Shown: piece after piece, positions 1 through 7,602 of the stretch
How positions within the stretch are numbered: the first letter of the stretch is position 1
Layout of the letters: each line of letters opens with the position of its first letter
Origin: Inquilinus sp052078665
Lineage (GTDB): Bacteria; Pseudomonadota; Alphaproteobacteria; DSM-16000; Inquilinaceae
Direction: 5' to 3'
DNA: 64,000 nucleotides
Assembly: GCF_052078665.1 (NCBI RefSeq)
Contig: NZ_JBQJIK010000010.1
Span: 1-64,000, forward strand
Translations under genes and position numbers: made by a program
Notes under the pieces: generated by a model
What the model was told of the DNA's origin: nothing
The model's input: the letters and a program-made list of their open reading frames with translations, nothing else
Databases searched by the model: none

Positions 1-195
1 CCCCCGGCCGAGGGCCGCATCGTCTGCGCCTGCCTCGGCGTCGGCATCGAGCGGATCCTGCGCACCCTTCGCGAGGGCCAGGGCATCGGGGTCAAGGAGC
101 TCGGCACCCTGCTCGGCGCCGGGACCAATTGCGGCTCCTGCGTGCCCGAGCTGAAGGAGATCGTCGCCCATGCCGCCCTCCCTGCCGCAGGTTGA
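1..195 (+). CDS. nasA: Assimilatory nitrate reductase, C-terminal BFD-like [2Fe-2S] domain (5' truncated by window)
   Basis: Frame 1 is open from the first base to a TGA at 193-195 and gives the last 64 residues of a protein. The piece has the BFD-type cluster ligands: a CAC pair near its start and an NCGSC motif about 30 residues later. In NasA-type assimilatory nitrate reductases such a domain is the C-terminal electron-entry module after the molybdopterin part. NirB-type nitrite reductase also has a BFD domain but not at the extreme C-terminus, so NasA is preferred. The next gene makes siroheme, the cofactor of assimilatory nitrite reductase, which fits a nitrate-assimilation operon. The catalytic part lies outside the window. 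Confidence 0.72.
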   Translation, partial: PPAEGRIVCACLGVGIERILRTLREGQGIGVKELGTLLGAGTNCGSCVPELKEIVAHAALPAAG

Positions 196-1288
196 GCCGT
201 TGAATTCCGGCGTGGACGCCCAGGTCTGCTCGGCCGGCGCCAGCCCCCTCACCCTCCCGCCGCCTGCGGCGTCGGGCCCCTCCCTCTCCCCAAGGAGAGG
301 GAAGGTTCACCTCTCCTCGGGGAGAGGTCGGAATCGCGAAGCGATTCCGGGTGAGGGGGCAGCTCCGGCCCCACCGGTTGCGCAGGACCAAGCCCCCCTG
401 CCGCACCTCCCCGTGTTCCTGACCGTGCGCGGCCGGGTCTGCGTCCTGGTCGGCGGCGGCGACGCGACACCACCGAAACTCGAGCTGCTGCGCCGCGCCA
501 GTGCTTCGATCCGGCTGGTCGGCGCCGATCCCAATTTCGCCGAGACGGCGGCCGCGGCCGGTGCCGAGATCCTGCCCGCCCCCTTGACCGCCGGCCACCT
601 GGCCGGGGCCTGCCTGGTGATCGACGCCTCGGGCGACGACCGGACCAATGCCCGCAGCGCCGCCCTGGCGCGGGCGGCCGGCGTGCCGCTGAACGTCGTC
701 GACCGGCCGGCGCTGTGCGACTTCATCCTGCCGGCGATCCTGGATCGGTCACCCGTCGTCGTCGCAGTCTCGACCGGCGGCGCGGCCCCTGCCCTGGCCG
801 GGCTGATCCGGCAGGAGCTGGAGGCGCTGATCCCGCCCGGCCTCGGCCGCCTGGCCGCCCTGTCCGGCACGCTGCGCGGCGAGATCCGCCGCCGCATCGC
901 CGACCCGGCCCGCCGCCTGGCCTTCTGGCGCCGGCTCTACCGCAGCGGCGCCTCGGACCGGGCGGCGGCGCTCGACCTGCTGGACCAGGTGGCGGCGGAG
1001 CGCTCGCCCACCGGGTCGCTGACCCGGATCACAATCGGCCCGGGCGGCGAGCAGGATCTGACGCTGCGGCAGGTGGCGGCGCTGCGCCGGGCCGATCTGC
1101 TGCTGGTCGAGGACGGCGGCGACCCGGCCGTGCTCGACCATGCCCGCCGCGACGCGCCGCGCCGAGGCCTGGTGCGAACGCCGGCCGAGGCCGCCGCCCT
1201 GCGCGAGGAGCTGGGACGGGGCCTGCAGGTGGTGCAGTTGGTCGCTGAGGAGATCCGGCAGGCCATGCCACGGCTGGCCGCGGAATAG
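170..1288 (+). CDS. cysG: Siroheme synthase, CysG N-terminal type (precorrin-2 dehydrogenase/ferrochelatase) with relic methyltransferase tail
   Basis: Oxidises precorrin-2 and inserts iron to make siroheme for nitrite/sulfite reductase. The start at 170 overlaps the end of nasA by 26 bp and has an AAGGAGA ribosome site at 154-160, nine bases upstream. No other good start lies before the conserved domain (only an unsupported GTG at 413). Residues about 26-63 are therefore encoded by a palindromic repeat (244-359). The Rossmann domain begins near residue 85 with VCVLVGGGDAT, followed by the ASGDD and STGG-type region and the helical dimerisation domain. Residues about 285-315 (ITIGPGGEQDLTLRQVAAL) resemble the start of the CobA/SUMT methyltransferase GAGPG...LTLRA motif, but the rest of that 250-residue domain is missing. 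A separate SUMT must do the methylation. Total 372 residues. Confidence 0.8.
   Translation: MPPSLPQVEPLNSGVDAQVCSAGASPLTLPPPAASGPSLSPRRGKVHLSSGRGRNREAIPGEGAAPAPPVAQDQAPLPHLPVFLTVRGRVCVLVGGGDATPPKLELLRRASASIRLVGADPNFAETAAAAGAEILPAPLTAGHLAGACLVIDASGDDRTNARSAALARAAGVPLNVVDRPALCDFILPAILDRSPVVVAVSTGGAAPALAGLIRQELEALIPPGLGRLAALSGTLRGEIRRRIADPARRLAFWRRLYRSGASDRAAALDLLDQVAAERSPTGSLTRITIGPGGEQDLTLRQVAALRRADLLLVEDGGDPAVLDHARRDAPRRGLVRTPAEAAALREELGRGLQVVQLVAEEIRQAMPRLAAE
244..359. repeat. REP/MITE-like palindromic element inside the cysG reading frame
   Basis: Perfect 11-bp outer inverted repeats CCCCCTCACCC (244-254) and GGGTGAGGGGG (349-359) bracket three inner hairpins: CCTCTCCCC/AAGGAGAGG near 281-300, a CCTCTCC/GGAGAGG pair near 310-327, and GGAATCG/CGATTCC near 330-347. 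It is non-coding in origin but open in the cysG frame, so it adds about 38 Arg/Pro/Ser-rich residues to that protein. No transposase is present. Confidence 0.75.
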
Positions 1289-1355
1289 CGGACGCTCTTG
1301 CCGCATGGCGTCGCCTCGCCCGCTTGCTTAGGTTTGGTGGGCCGTTGTCCCACGG

Positions 1356-2807
1356 ATGCCGATGATGACCCGTCGCCTGATCCTGATCGCAGCCCTGACT
1401 CTGGCCGGGGGCGCCCCGGCCCTGGCGGCGCCCGAATTCCACGCCGGGGCCTGCGGCTTCACGGTGCCGGACGGCCGGGCCGCCACCTGCGGCACCGTCA
1501 CCGTGCCGGAGAACCGGGACAAGCCCGACGGCGCCACCGTCACCCTGGCGGTCGCCATCCTGTCCACGCCCGACAAGCTCGGCGACGCGCCGCCGGTGCT
1601 GTATCTGGAGGGCGGCCCGGGCGGGGCGGCCGGGCTGGACCCCGACGGCATCGCCCGCTGGTGGGACCTGATCGCCCGCAACGACTGGCTGCAGCAGCGC
1701 AAGCTGGTGCTGTACGACCAGCGCGGCATGGGCAAGTCGGAGCCGAACCTGACCTGCCCCGAGATGGTCGACGCCCAGATCCGCAGCAACGGCCCGGAGG
1801 GGGACGGCGGCAATGACGCGGCCGCGGTCGACGCCGCCCGCGCCTGCCGCACACGCTGGGAGGGCGAAGGCCACGACCTGACCCGCTACACCACGCCAGA
1901 CAGCGCCCGCGACGTCGCCGATCTGCGGCTCGCCCTCGGCATCGACCGATGGGTGCTGTTCGGGTCGTCCTACGGCACCCGGCTGGCGTTGGAGACGGTG
2001 CGGCGCTACCCCGACGGCATCGCCGCGCTGATCCTCGACGGCGTCTACCCGCCGGGCACGAGCCTGTTCACCGCGTCGGAGGAGGACGACCCGGACGGCG
2101 ACCGGTCGCTGCAGCGCATCTTCGCCGCCTGCGCCGCCGATACGACCTGCAACGCCGCCTATCCCGACCTGGCCGGGCGCTACCGCACCCTGCTGGAGCG
2201 GCTGGACGACGAGCCGCCGACCGTCACCGTGGCGCGGCCGGACGGCAACGGCGAGGCCGAGCTGATGTTCACCGGCGGCCTGCTGGCGGAGGTGGTGTTC
2301 AACGACCTCTATTCCCGCGACGACGCCGCCACCCTGCCGGCGCTGATCGCCGGCATCGATGCCGACCGCGACGAGGCCTATGAGGAGGCGGCCGAGCAGT
2401 GGCTGGCCGGGCTACTGGACCCGACCATCGCCAACGGCGCCTACGACCTGGCCGAATGCCTGGCGCCGGATGCCGGCGACCTGCGCGACGCGCCGGGGTC
2501 GACCTGCCCGGCCTGGCCGGCCGGTGCCGCGGACGATCTCGGCTCGCAGCCGGTCGACAGCGCCATCCCGGCCCTGATCCTGTCCGGCGGGCTCGACCCG
2601 GTGACGCCGCCGGCCTGGGCCCGCGCCACCGCGTCGCATCTGCCGAACGGCTTCCTGGTCGAGCGCCAGGACCAGGGCCACGGCCTGATCGGCAGCGACC
2701 CCTGCGCCGAGACCCTGGCCGGCAAGTTCCTCGACGCGCCGGACCGCCAGCCGGTCGATTCCTGCCAGCTCGCGCCCGACCCGCTGCGCTTCCTGGTCAA
2801 CGGCTGA
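1356..2807 (+). CDS. Secreted alpha/beta hydrolase, peptidase S33/TAP-like
   Basis: Predicted exported serine hydrolase of the prolyl-aminopeptidase/tripeptidyl-aminopeptidase type. Residues 1-24 form a signal peptide (RR, hydrophobic core, ALAA cleavage region). Motifs in order: LYLEGGPGGAA (oxyanion-hole HGGPG region), DQRGMGKSEPN, the nucleophile elbow FGSSYGTRLAL (Ser in GSSYG), the acid in GGLDPVTP and the catalytic His in GHGLIG near the C-terminus, where a TAP-like domain is found. 483 residues, usual for the family. Start codons at 1356, 1362 and 1365 are all possible and no strong ribosome site separates them. It is monocistronic between cysG and the convergent HMA gene. The substrate (peptide or ester) cannot be read from sequence. 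Confidence 0.85.
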   Translation: MPMMTRRLILIAALTLAGGAPALAAPEFHAGACGFTVPDGRAATCGTVTVPENRDKPDGATVTLAVAILSTPDKLGDAPPVLYLEGGPGGAAGLDPDGIARWWDLIARNDWLQQRKLVLYDQRGMGKSEPNLTCPEMVDAQIRSNGPEGDGGNDAAAVDAARACRTRWEGEGHDLTRYTTPDSARDVADLRLALGIDRWVLFGSSYGTRLALETVRRYPDGIAALILDGVYPPGTSLFTASEEDDPDGDRSLQRIFAACAADTTCNAAYPDLAGRYRTLLERLDDEPPTVTVARPDGNGEAELMFTGGLLAEVVFNDLYSRDDAATLPALIAGIDADRDEAYEEAAEQWLAGLLDPTIANGAYDLAECLAPDAGDLRDAPGSTCPAWPAGAADDLGSQPVDSAIPALILSGGLDPVTPPAWARATASHLPNGFLVERQDQGHGLIGSDPCAETLAGKFLDAPDRQPVDSCQLAPDPLRFLVNG

Positions 2808-2822
2808 GCCGGCGGCCCCGCG

Positions 2823-3029
2823 TCAGGCCGCTTCGGGCGTGTAGCCGGCCTCGGCGATGAGCGCGGCGACCTGGGCCCGGTCGGCGGCTCCGGTGACGGA
2901 GACCAGCTTGCGCACCGGGTCGGCCTCGACCTTGGCGCCGGGGATGCTGCCCTCGATCGCGCCCTTGATCGTGCCGGCGCAATGGCCGCAGGTCATGTCC
3001 TCGACCCGGAAGGACAGCGGGACACCCAT
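2823..3029 (-). CDS. copZ: Heavy-metal-associated (HMA) domain protein, CopZ-like copper chaperone
   Basis: 68-residue single HMA domain with the metal-binding motif MTCGHC at residues 11-16. It is the usual ferredoxin-like fold length and has no membrane segment, so a cytoplasmic Cu(I) chaperone is likely. An upstream in-frame ATG would add 17 basic residues lying over the promoter, so the ATG at 3029 is chosen. A CueR-type dyad sits at 3071-3092, just where a MerR-family promoter would be, which supports copper or silver induction. No copA or cueR gene lies next to it in this window. Confidence 0.88.
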   Translation of the reverse strand: MGVPLSFRVEDMTCGHCAGTIKGAIEGSIPGAKVEADPVRKLVSVTGAADRAQVAALIAEAGYTPEAA

Positions 3030-3070
3030 GATGGTTCGGCTCCTGTTTCGCGTGGACCGGACAACTCTCC

Positions 3071-3092
3071 GACCTTCCAATATGGGAAGGTC
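3071..3092 (-). promoter_or_regulatory. CueR/MerR-type operator-promoter of the HMA gene
   Basis: Perfect dyad with arms GACCTTCC (3071-3078) and GGAAGGTC (3085-3092) and a 6-bp centre. These arms equal the ACCTTCC/GGAAGGT arms of CueR-regulated copA/cueO promoters. On the minus strand a TTGACC -35 overlaps the distal arm, and the -10 would lie about 19 bp on, the long spacer typical of MerR-family promoters. The site is 42-63 bp upstream of the HMA start codon. Confidence 0.75.
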
Positions 3093-3110
3093 AAGCCGCT
3101 TCTGCCGCCC

Positions 3111-4769
3111 TCAAGGCTGGTCTGCGGGCAGGCCGATCACCGCGTCGGCCAGCTCGGGGCGCTCGGCCTCCCCGACCAGCACCGCCAGCTTGACCTGGCT
3201 GTCGCGGCGCACACGGGCGACGGCGTCCTCGGTGAGACGGTCGAACCAGCCCGCTTGCATCACCCGCAGGACGGGCGGCGCCAGCTGCCGGTCGCCGCGG
3301 AGCGCGGCGTAGTTCTCGTTGACCGATCCCAGCGCCCGGTCGAAGCGCTGCAGCAGCTGCGGCAGGATCGCGGCCGGGACCGGCTCCGCCGGTTCGATCT
3401 GCAGCGCATAGCGGCGGGCCGGCAGCTCGGCCGCCACCTGGAAGTGGCGCAGGTTGAGCCCGGCCTCCGACGTCATGGCGGTGACGGCACCGACCACATG
3501 ATCGACGGTCAGCATTTCGCCCTGCAGGTTCTGCACCTGGCCGCCCTTGTACAGGAAGTGCAGCACCGGCGAACCGGCCACCCGGCTGGTGACGCGGACG
3601 ACGTCGTTCATGGCATAGCGGTACAGCCCACCGGTGGTGGTGAGGACCATCTGGTAGTTCTGCCCGGGCTCGACCTCATGCGCCAACAGGCTGCGGGCAT
3701 CGGGCCGGCCGAACTCGTGCTCCGGCACGAACTCGAACACCGCGGTGTGCAGGGTCAGGATCCCCCCCGGGCTCTCATTGCCGAGCGGGATGGTGAAGAT
3801 GCCCTCGCTCGCCATGTAGCCGACATCGCGCAGCGGCACCCCCGGGCGGCACCAGTCGCGCAGCGCCGGCGCGAAATGGCCCATCGAGCCGCCGATCCAG
3901 CAGCCCAGCGCCTGCAGGTCCGGCCAATAATCGGCCGGGCGCAGCCGGCCGCCGCGCCGGCGGCGTTCGGCCAGGGCCTGGGCCCGCTGCGGATCGGGCC
4001 GGAAGTCGTTCACGGCGATGGCGCGGATCGCGTCCGGCACCGCGAAGTCGCCGCACATCGTGCCGTCATGGAGGTCGCGGATCAGCACTTCGGAATGGCG
4101 GTCGGCGAATTCGAACACGCCCAGCAGCGCCGCGGCATTGCCGCTGAACACGAAGCTGCACGGCCGCTCGATGCCGAAGCGGAGCAGGGCATAGCGCCGC
4201 GCCGCGCCGTCCTCGATGTGATACGCCGCGTACGGATGGCAGAAGGTCCGCCGGATCGCCGACGGCAGGCGGAAGTAGGCACTGCCCGACAGCGCGCCAT
4301 AGGGGAAGTGCCGCTCGGTCACCCCCTCGACGGCGGTGTTGAGCAGGGCCAGCGTCCGCCCCTGCAGCAGGCGGGGATTGTCGAGCACGGCGCGATCCAG
4401 CCAGCGGCGCAGCGTGTGCTGCTGCAGGGCCAGGCAGCGCCGGGTGAACGGAATCATCTTCGGCGTGCCGGTGGTGCCGGTGGTGCGGTGGAAGAAGAAG
4501 GGCGGCTCGGATGTCAGCACGCCGTCCCGCCCGGCCAGGACGGCGTCGACATAGGGCATCATGTCGGTCCACTGCCGGATCGGGACCGCCGCCCGGTACG
4601 CCTCGACCGACTTCAGCGCGCCGAAGCCGTGCTCCTGCCCGAAGCCGGTCCCGGCGTTGCGGCGCAGGATGTCGTTCAGCAGCGCCCGCTGCTGCGCCGC
4701 CAGGCCTTCATGCTGCCGCATGAAGCGCGTCCAGGCCCGTTGTCGATGGCTGATGGCGGCAGAAGGCAT
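3111..4769 (-). CDS. GH3 family acyl-acid amido synthetase
   Basis: Adenylate-forming enzyme of the GH3 auxin-responsive family, which joins carboxylic acids to amino acids through an acyl-AMP. The nucleotide-binding signature FHRTTGTTGTPKMIPFT lies near residue 95, followed by the family blocks for the acyl pocket and a C-terminal domain rich in short helices. 552 residues, normal for bacterial GH3 proteins. The ATG at 4769 is preferred to the one at 4775 because AGGGAG at 4779-4784 is nine bases from the former and only three from the latter. It is divergent from the sugar ABC operon. The acid and amine substrates are unknown. Confidence 0.87.
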   Translation of the reverse strand: MPSAAISHRQRAWTRFMRQHEGLAAQQRALLNDILRRNAGTGFGQEHGFGALKSVEAYRAAVPIRQWTDMMPYVDAVLAGRDGVLTSEPPFFFHRTTGTTGTPKMIPFTRRCLALQQHTLRRWLDRAVLDNPRLLQGRTLALLNTAVEGVTERHFPYGALSGSAYFRLPSAIRRTFCHPYAAYHIEDGAARRYALLRFGIERPCSFVFSGNAAALLGVFEFADRHSEVLIRDLHDGTMCGDFAVPDAIRAIAVNDFRPDPQRAQALAERRRRGGRLRPADYWPDLQALGCWIGGSMGHFAPALRDWCRPGVPLRDVGYMASEGIFTIPLGNESPGGILTLHTAVFEFVPEHEFGRPDARSLLAHEVEPGQNYQMVLTTTGGLYRYAMNDVVRVTSRVAGSPVLHFLYKGGQVQNLQGEMLTVDHVVGAVTAMTSEAGLNLRHFQVAAELPARRYALQIEPAEPVPAAILPQLLQRFDRALGSVNENYAALRGDRQLAPPVLRVMQAGWFDRLTEDAVARVRRDSQVKLAVLVGEAERPELADAVIGLPADQP

Positions 4770-4914
4770 CGTCATGGGCTCCCTGAATATCTTTTTTTCA
4801 AATTCGCCTCGGATCTGCTGAAGGCTAGCAGAGGCTGCCGCGATCCGTGACTCCCCGCCGCGCCGAGCGCGCTCGGACACGTCGCATTCGCGCCGGCTTG
4901 ACCGGTCCCGGCCG

Positions 4915-4941
4915 TTGTGATCCAAATTGTCTGATTATAAT
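4915..4941 (+). promoter_or_regulatory. Probable promoter of the ribose-type ABC operon
   Basis: A perfect TATAAT -10 (4936-4941) stands in an AT-rich island in otherwise GC-rich DNA, 55 bp before the binding-protein start. A weak TTGTGA -35 lies at 4915-4920 with a 15-bp spacer. The gene start has a GGGAGG ribosome site at 4985-4990. Confidence 0.5.
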
Positions 4942-4996
4942 AGCAATGTTGACCGACCCCGCCACAGAGCGCGGTTCGGAAAACGGGAGGAACCCA

Positions 4997-5947
4997 ATGA
5001 AGCGCCTGATTCTGGCGGGCCTCGCGGCCGCCGTCGCGTCGGTCCTCGCCATCGGCCCGGCCAACGCCGCCGACAAGACCATCGCCTTCGTCGTCAACGG
5101 CTCGTCCGATTTCTGGACCATCGCCCACAAGGGCACCGACAAGGCGGTGTCCGAGCTCAAGGGCTACAGCGTCGAGTTCAAGATCCCCGGCGAATCCAGC
5201 GCGGCGGAGCAGCGCCGCATCGTCGAGGACATGCTGGCCCGCGGCGTCGTCGGCATCGGCATCAGCCCGGTCGACCCGGACAACTCGACCGCGCTCCTGA
5301 ACTCCGCCGCCGGCCAGGTGCCGCTGTTCACCTTCGACAGCGACGCGCCGAAGAGCAACCGGCTGCTGTACATCGGCACCGACAACGTCGCCGCCGGCGT
5401 GCAGGCGGGCGAGCTGATCAAGAAGACCCTGCCGGACGGCGGCAAGATCATGCTGTTCGTCGGCACGCTGGGCAACGCCAACGCCCGCGAGCGGGTCGAG
5501 GGCATCAAGAAGGCGATCGCCGGCACCAAGATCGAGATCGTCGACGTCCGCACCGACGACATCGACTTCGTCAAGGCCAAGCGCAATGTCGAGGACACGC
5601 TGACCAAGTATGACGACCTGGCGATGCTGGTCGGCCTTTACTCCTACAACACGCCGATCATCTACGACGCGATGAAGGCGGCCGGGAAGCTGGGCCAGAT
5701 CAAGGTCGTCGGCTTCGACGAGGACCCGGTCACCCTGCGCGGCGTGCAGGAGGGCGTGATCGAGGGCACCGTGGTGCAGCAGCCCTATGAGTTCGGCTAC
5801 CAGACGGTGAAGCTTCTGGCCCAGTACATTGAGGGCGACAAGTCCTTCATCCCGGCCGACAAGCTGAAGATCATCCCGACCCGGCTGATCGACCAGAGCA
5901 ACGTCGCCGACTTCCAGAAGCAGATGAAGGAACTGCTGGGCAAGTAG
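4997..5947 (+). CDS. Sugar ABC transporter periplasmic binding protein (RbsB-like)
   Basis: Periplasmic sugar-binding protein of peripla_BP_4 type, 316 residues. Residues 1-24 are a Sec signal peptide ending in PANA-AD. The mature part begins with KTIAFVVNGSSDFWTIAHKG, the typical first strand and sugar-contact region, and ISPVDPDNS and VVGFDEDP belong to the hinge lobes. It is the first gene of an operon followed by ATPase (6062) and permease (7603). A palindromic repeat sits directly after its stop codon and may raise its mRNA level over the downstream genes. The sugar is not identifiable; xylose/ribose-type pentoses and inositol are possibilities. Confidence 0.9.
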   Translation: MKRLILAGLAAAVASVLAIGPANAADKTIAFVVNGSSDFWTIAHKGTDKAVSELKGYSVEFKIPGESSAAEQRRIVEDMLARGVVGIGISPVDPDNSTALLNSAAGQVPLFTFDSDAPKSNRLLYIGTDNVAAGVQAGELIKKTLPDGGKIMLFVGTLGNANARERVEGIKKAIAGTKIEIVDVRTDDIDFVKAKRNVEDTLTKYDDLAMLVGLYSYNTPIIYDAMKAAGKLGQIKVVGFDEDPVTLRGVQEGVIEGTVVQQPYEFGYQTVKLLAQYIEGDKSFIPADKLKIIPTRLIDQSNVADFQKQMKELLGK

Positions 5948-5990
5948 CACCGGCAGCATGAGCCATCGGTTCCGACGATCCCCTTCCTTG

Positions 5991-6028
5991 TCCCCCCTCC
6001 CCTCGCGGGAGGGGGTCAGGGGGAGGGG
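5991..6028. repeat. GC-rich palindromic repeat between binding-protein and ATPase genes
   Basis: CCCTCCC, then CTCGC, then GGGAGGG makes a tight hairpin, flanked by further CCCC/GGGG arms. The same unit occurs in opposite orientation at 48101-48136, also just after a binding-protein gene of an ABC operon. It behaves as a REP-like family in this genome. Confidence 0.75.
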
Positions 6029-6061
6029 ATTCGCGCGACCAGAGCAGGCGGACTTCCAAGC

Positions 6062-7570
6062 ATGACCGATGCCGTCCTCGCCATGGAGGGGATCTCCAAG
6101 ACCTATCCGGGCGTGCAGGCGCTGAAGGATGTCAGCCTGTCCGTCCGCCGCGGCGAGGTGGTCGGGCTGATCGGCGAGAACGGGGCCGGCAAGTCGACGC
6201 TGATGAAGATCCTGGGCGGGGTCGAGGCCCCGACCGTCGGCACCGTCACCGTCGGCGGCACCCCGCGCGCGGCGCTGACGGTGACGGAGGCGATCGCCGC
6301 CGGCATCGCCTTCGTGCATCAGGAGCTGAACCTCTTCGACAATCTCGACGTCGCGGGCAACGTCTTCATCGGGCGCGAGCCGCGGCGCTTCGGCCCGCTG
6401 AAGCTGATCGACACCGCCCGGCTGCACGCCGACACGCAGAGGCTGCTCGACCGGCTCAGCGTCGATTTCGGGCCGGCCACGCCGCTGTCCGAGCTGTCGA
6501 TCGCCCAGCGCCAGATGGTGGAGATCGCCAAGGCGCTGTCGCTCGACGCCCGCATCATCATCATGGACGAGCCGACCTCGAGCCTGACCCTGACCGAGAC
6601 CCAGACGCTGCTGCGGGTGATCGGCGAGCTGAAGGCGGCCGGGGTGGCCATCATCTTCATCACCCACCGCCTGGGCGAGATCGAGGCCTGCGCCGACCGC
6701 GTGGTCTGCCTGCGCGACGGCCGGGTGGTCGGGGCGCTGGACCGCGACGAGATCCATCACGACCGCATGGTGCGGATGATGGTCGGGCGCGACCTGCGGG
6801 CGCTGTACATCCCGCCCGCCGTCGCGGCGCAGCCGGGCGCGGTCGAGATCCGCGGCGTGCGCACCGCCACCTATCCGGACCAGGAGGTGACGCTGTCGGT
6901 CGGCCGCGGCGAGATCCTGGGCCTGGCCGGCCTGGTCGGCTCCGGCCGCACCGAGCTGGCGCGCGCCATCTTCGGCATCGACCGGATGCTGGCCGGCGAG
7001 GTCCGGCTGGACGGCGCGAAACTGACCATCGGCACGCCCCGTGCGGCCATCGCCCAGGGCCTGTTCCTGGTGCCGGAGGACCGCAAGCGCAGCGGCCTGG
7101 TGCTGGACATGACCATCGCCGAGAACGTCACCCTGCCCGGCCTCGGCCGCGTTGCCAAACGCTGGCTGATCGACGGCCGCGGCGAGGCCAAGGAGGCCGA
7201 GGCCCAGCGCGAGAAGCTGCGCATCCGCACCCCGTCGGTCACCACCACCGCGCTGAAGCTGTCCGGCGGCAACCAGCAGAAGATCGTGCTGGCCAAGTGG
7301 CTGGCGCTGCAGCCGCGCTTCCTGATCTTCGACGAGCCGACGCGCGGCATCGACGTCGGCGCCAAGTCGGAGATCTACCAGCTGATGCGCAACCTGGCCG
7401 ATCGCGGCGTGCCGATCCTGATGATCTCCAGCGACATGGAGGAGGTGATCGGCGTCAGTGACCGCATCGCGGTGATGCATGAGGGCCGGATCAGCGGCAT
7501 CCTGGACCGCGACCGGTTCAGCGAGCCGAATGTGATGCAGCTGGCCGTCGGCCGGCCGCTGGCGGCGTAG
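6062..7570 (+). CDS. Sugar ABC transporter ATP-binding protein, tandem ABC domains (RbsA/MglA-like)
   Basis: Energises uptake by the binding protein and permease encoded around it. 502 residues with two fused ABC domains. Domain 1 has Walker A GENGAGKST near residue 40, signature LSIAQRQMVEIAKAL and Walker B IIIMDEPTSSLT. Domain 2 has the degenerate Walker A GLVGSGRTEL usual for this subfamily, signature LSGGNQQKIVLAKWL and LIFDEPTRGIDVGAKSEIY. Length and the degenerate second site match RbsA/XylG/MglA. It lies 114 bp after the binding-protein gene and 32 bp before the permease. Confidence 0.93.
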   Translation: MTDAVLAMEGISKTYPGVQALKDVSLSVRRGEVVGLIGENGAGKSTLMKILGGVEAPTVGTVTVGGTPRAALTVTEAIAAGIAFVHQELNLFDNLDVAGNVFIGREPRRFGPLKLIDTARLHADTQRLLDRLSVDFGPATPLSELSIAQRQMVEIAKALSLDARIIIMDEPTSSLTLTETQTLLRVIGELKAAGVAIIFITHRLGEIEACADRVVCLRDGRVVGALDRDEIHHDRMVRMMVGRDLRALYIPPAVAAQPGAVEIRGVRTATYPDQEVTLSVGRGEILGLAGLVGSGRTELARAIFGIDRMLAGEVRLDGAKLTIGTPRAAIAQGLFLVPEDRKRSGLVLDMTIAENVTLPGLGRVAKRWLIDGRGEAKEAEAQREKLRIRTPSVTTTALKLSGGNQQKIVLAKWLALQPRFLIFDEPTRGIDVGAKSEIYQLMRNLADRGVPILMISSDMEEVIGVSDRIAVMHEGRISGILDRDRFSEPNVMQLAVGRPLAA

Positions 7571-7602
7571 CCGAGAGAAAGTCCGGGAGGACGTCAGGGA
7601 CG

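Noticed and set aside
4898..4903. TTGACC as -35 box for the TATAAT at 4936
   Set aside because: The spacing would be 32 bp, far outside the range of sigma-70 promoters.
4772..7480. Long minus-strand frame across the sugar ABC operon
   Set aside because: It overlaps two unmistakable genes (binding protein and ATPase) and its product is His/Asp/Arg/Gly repeats typical of a shadow frame.
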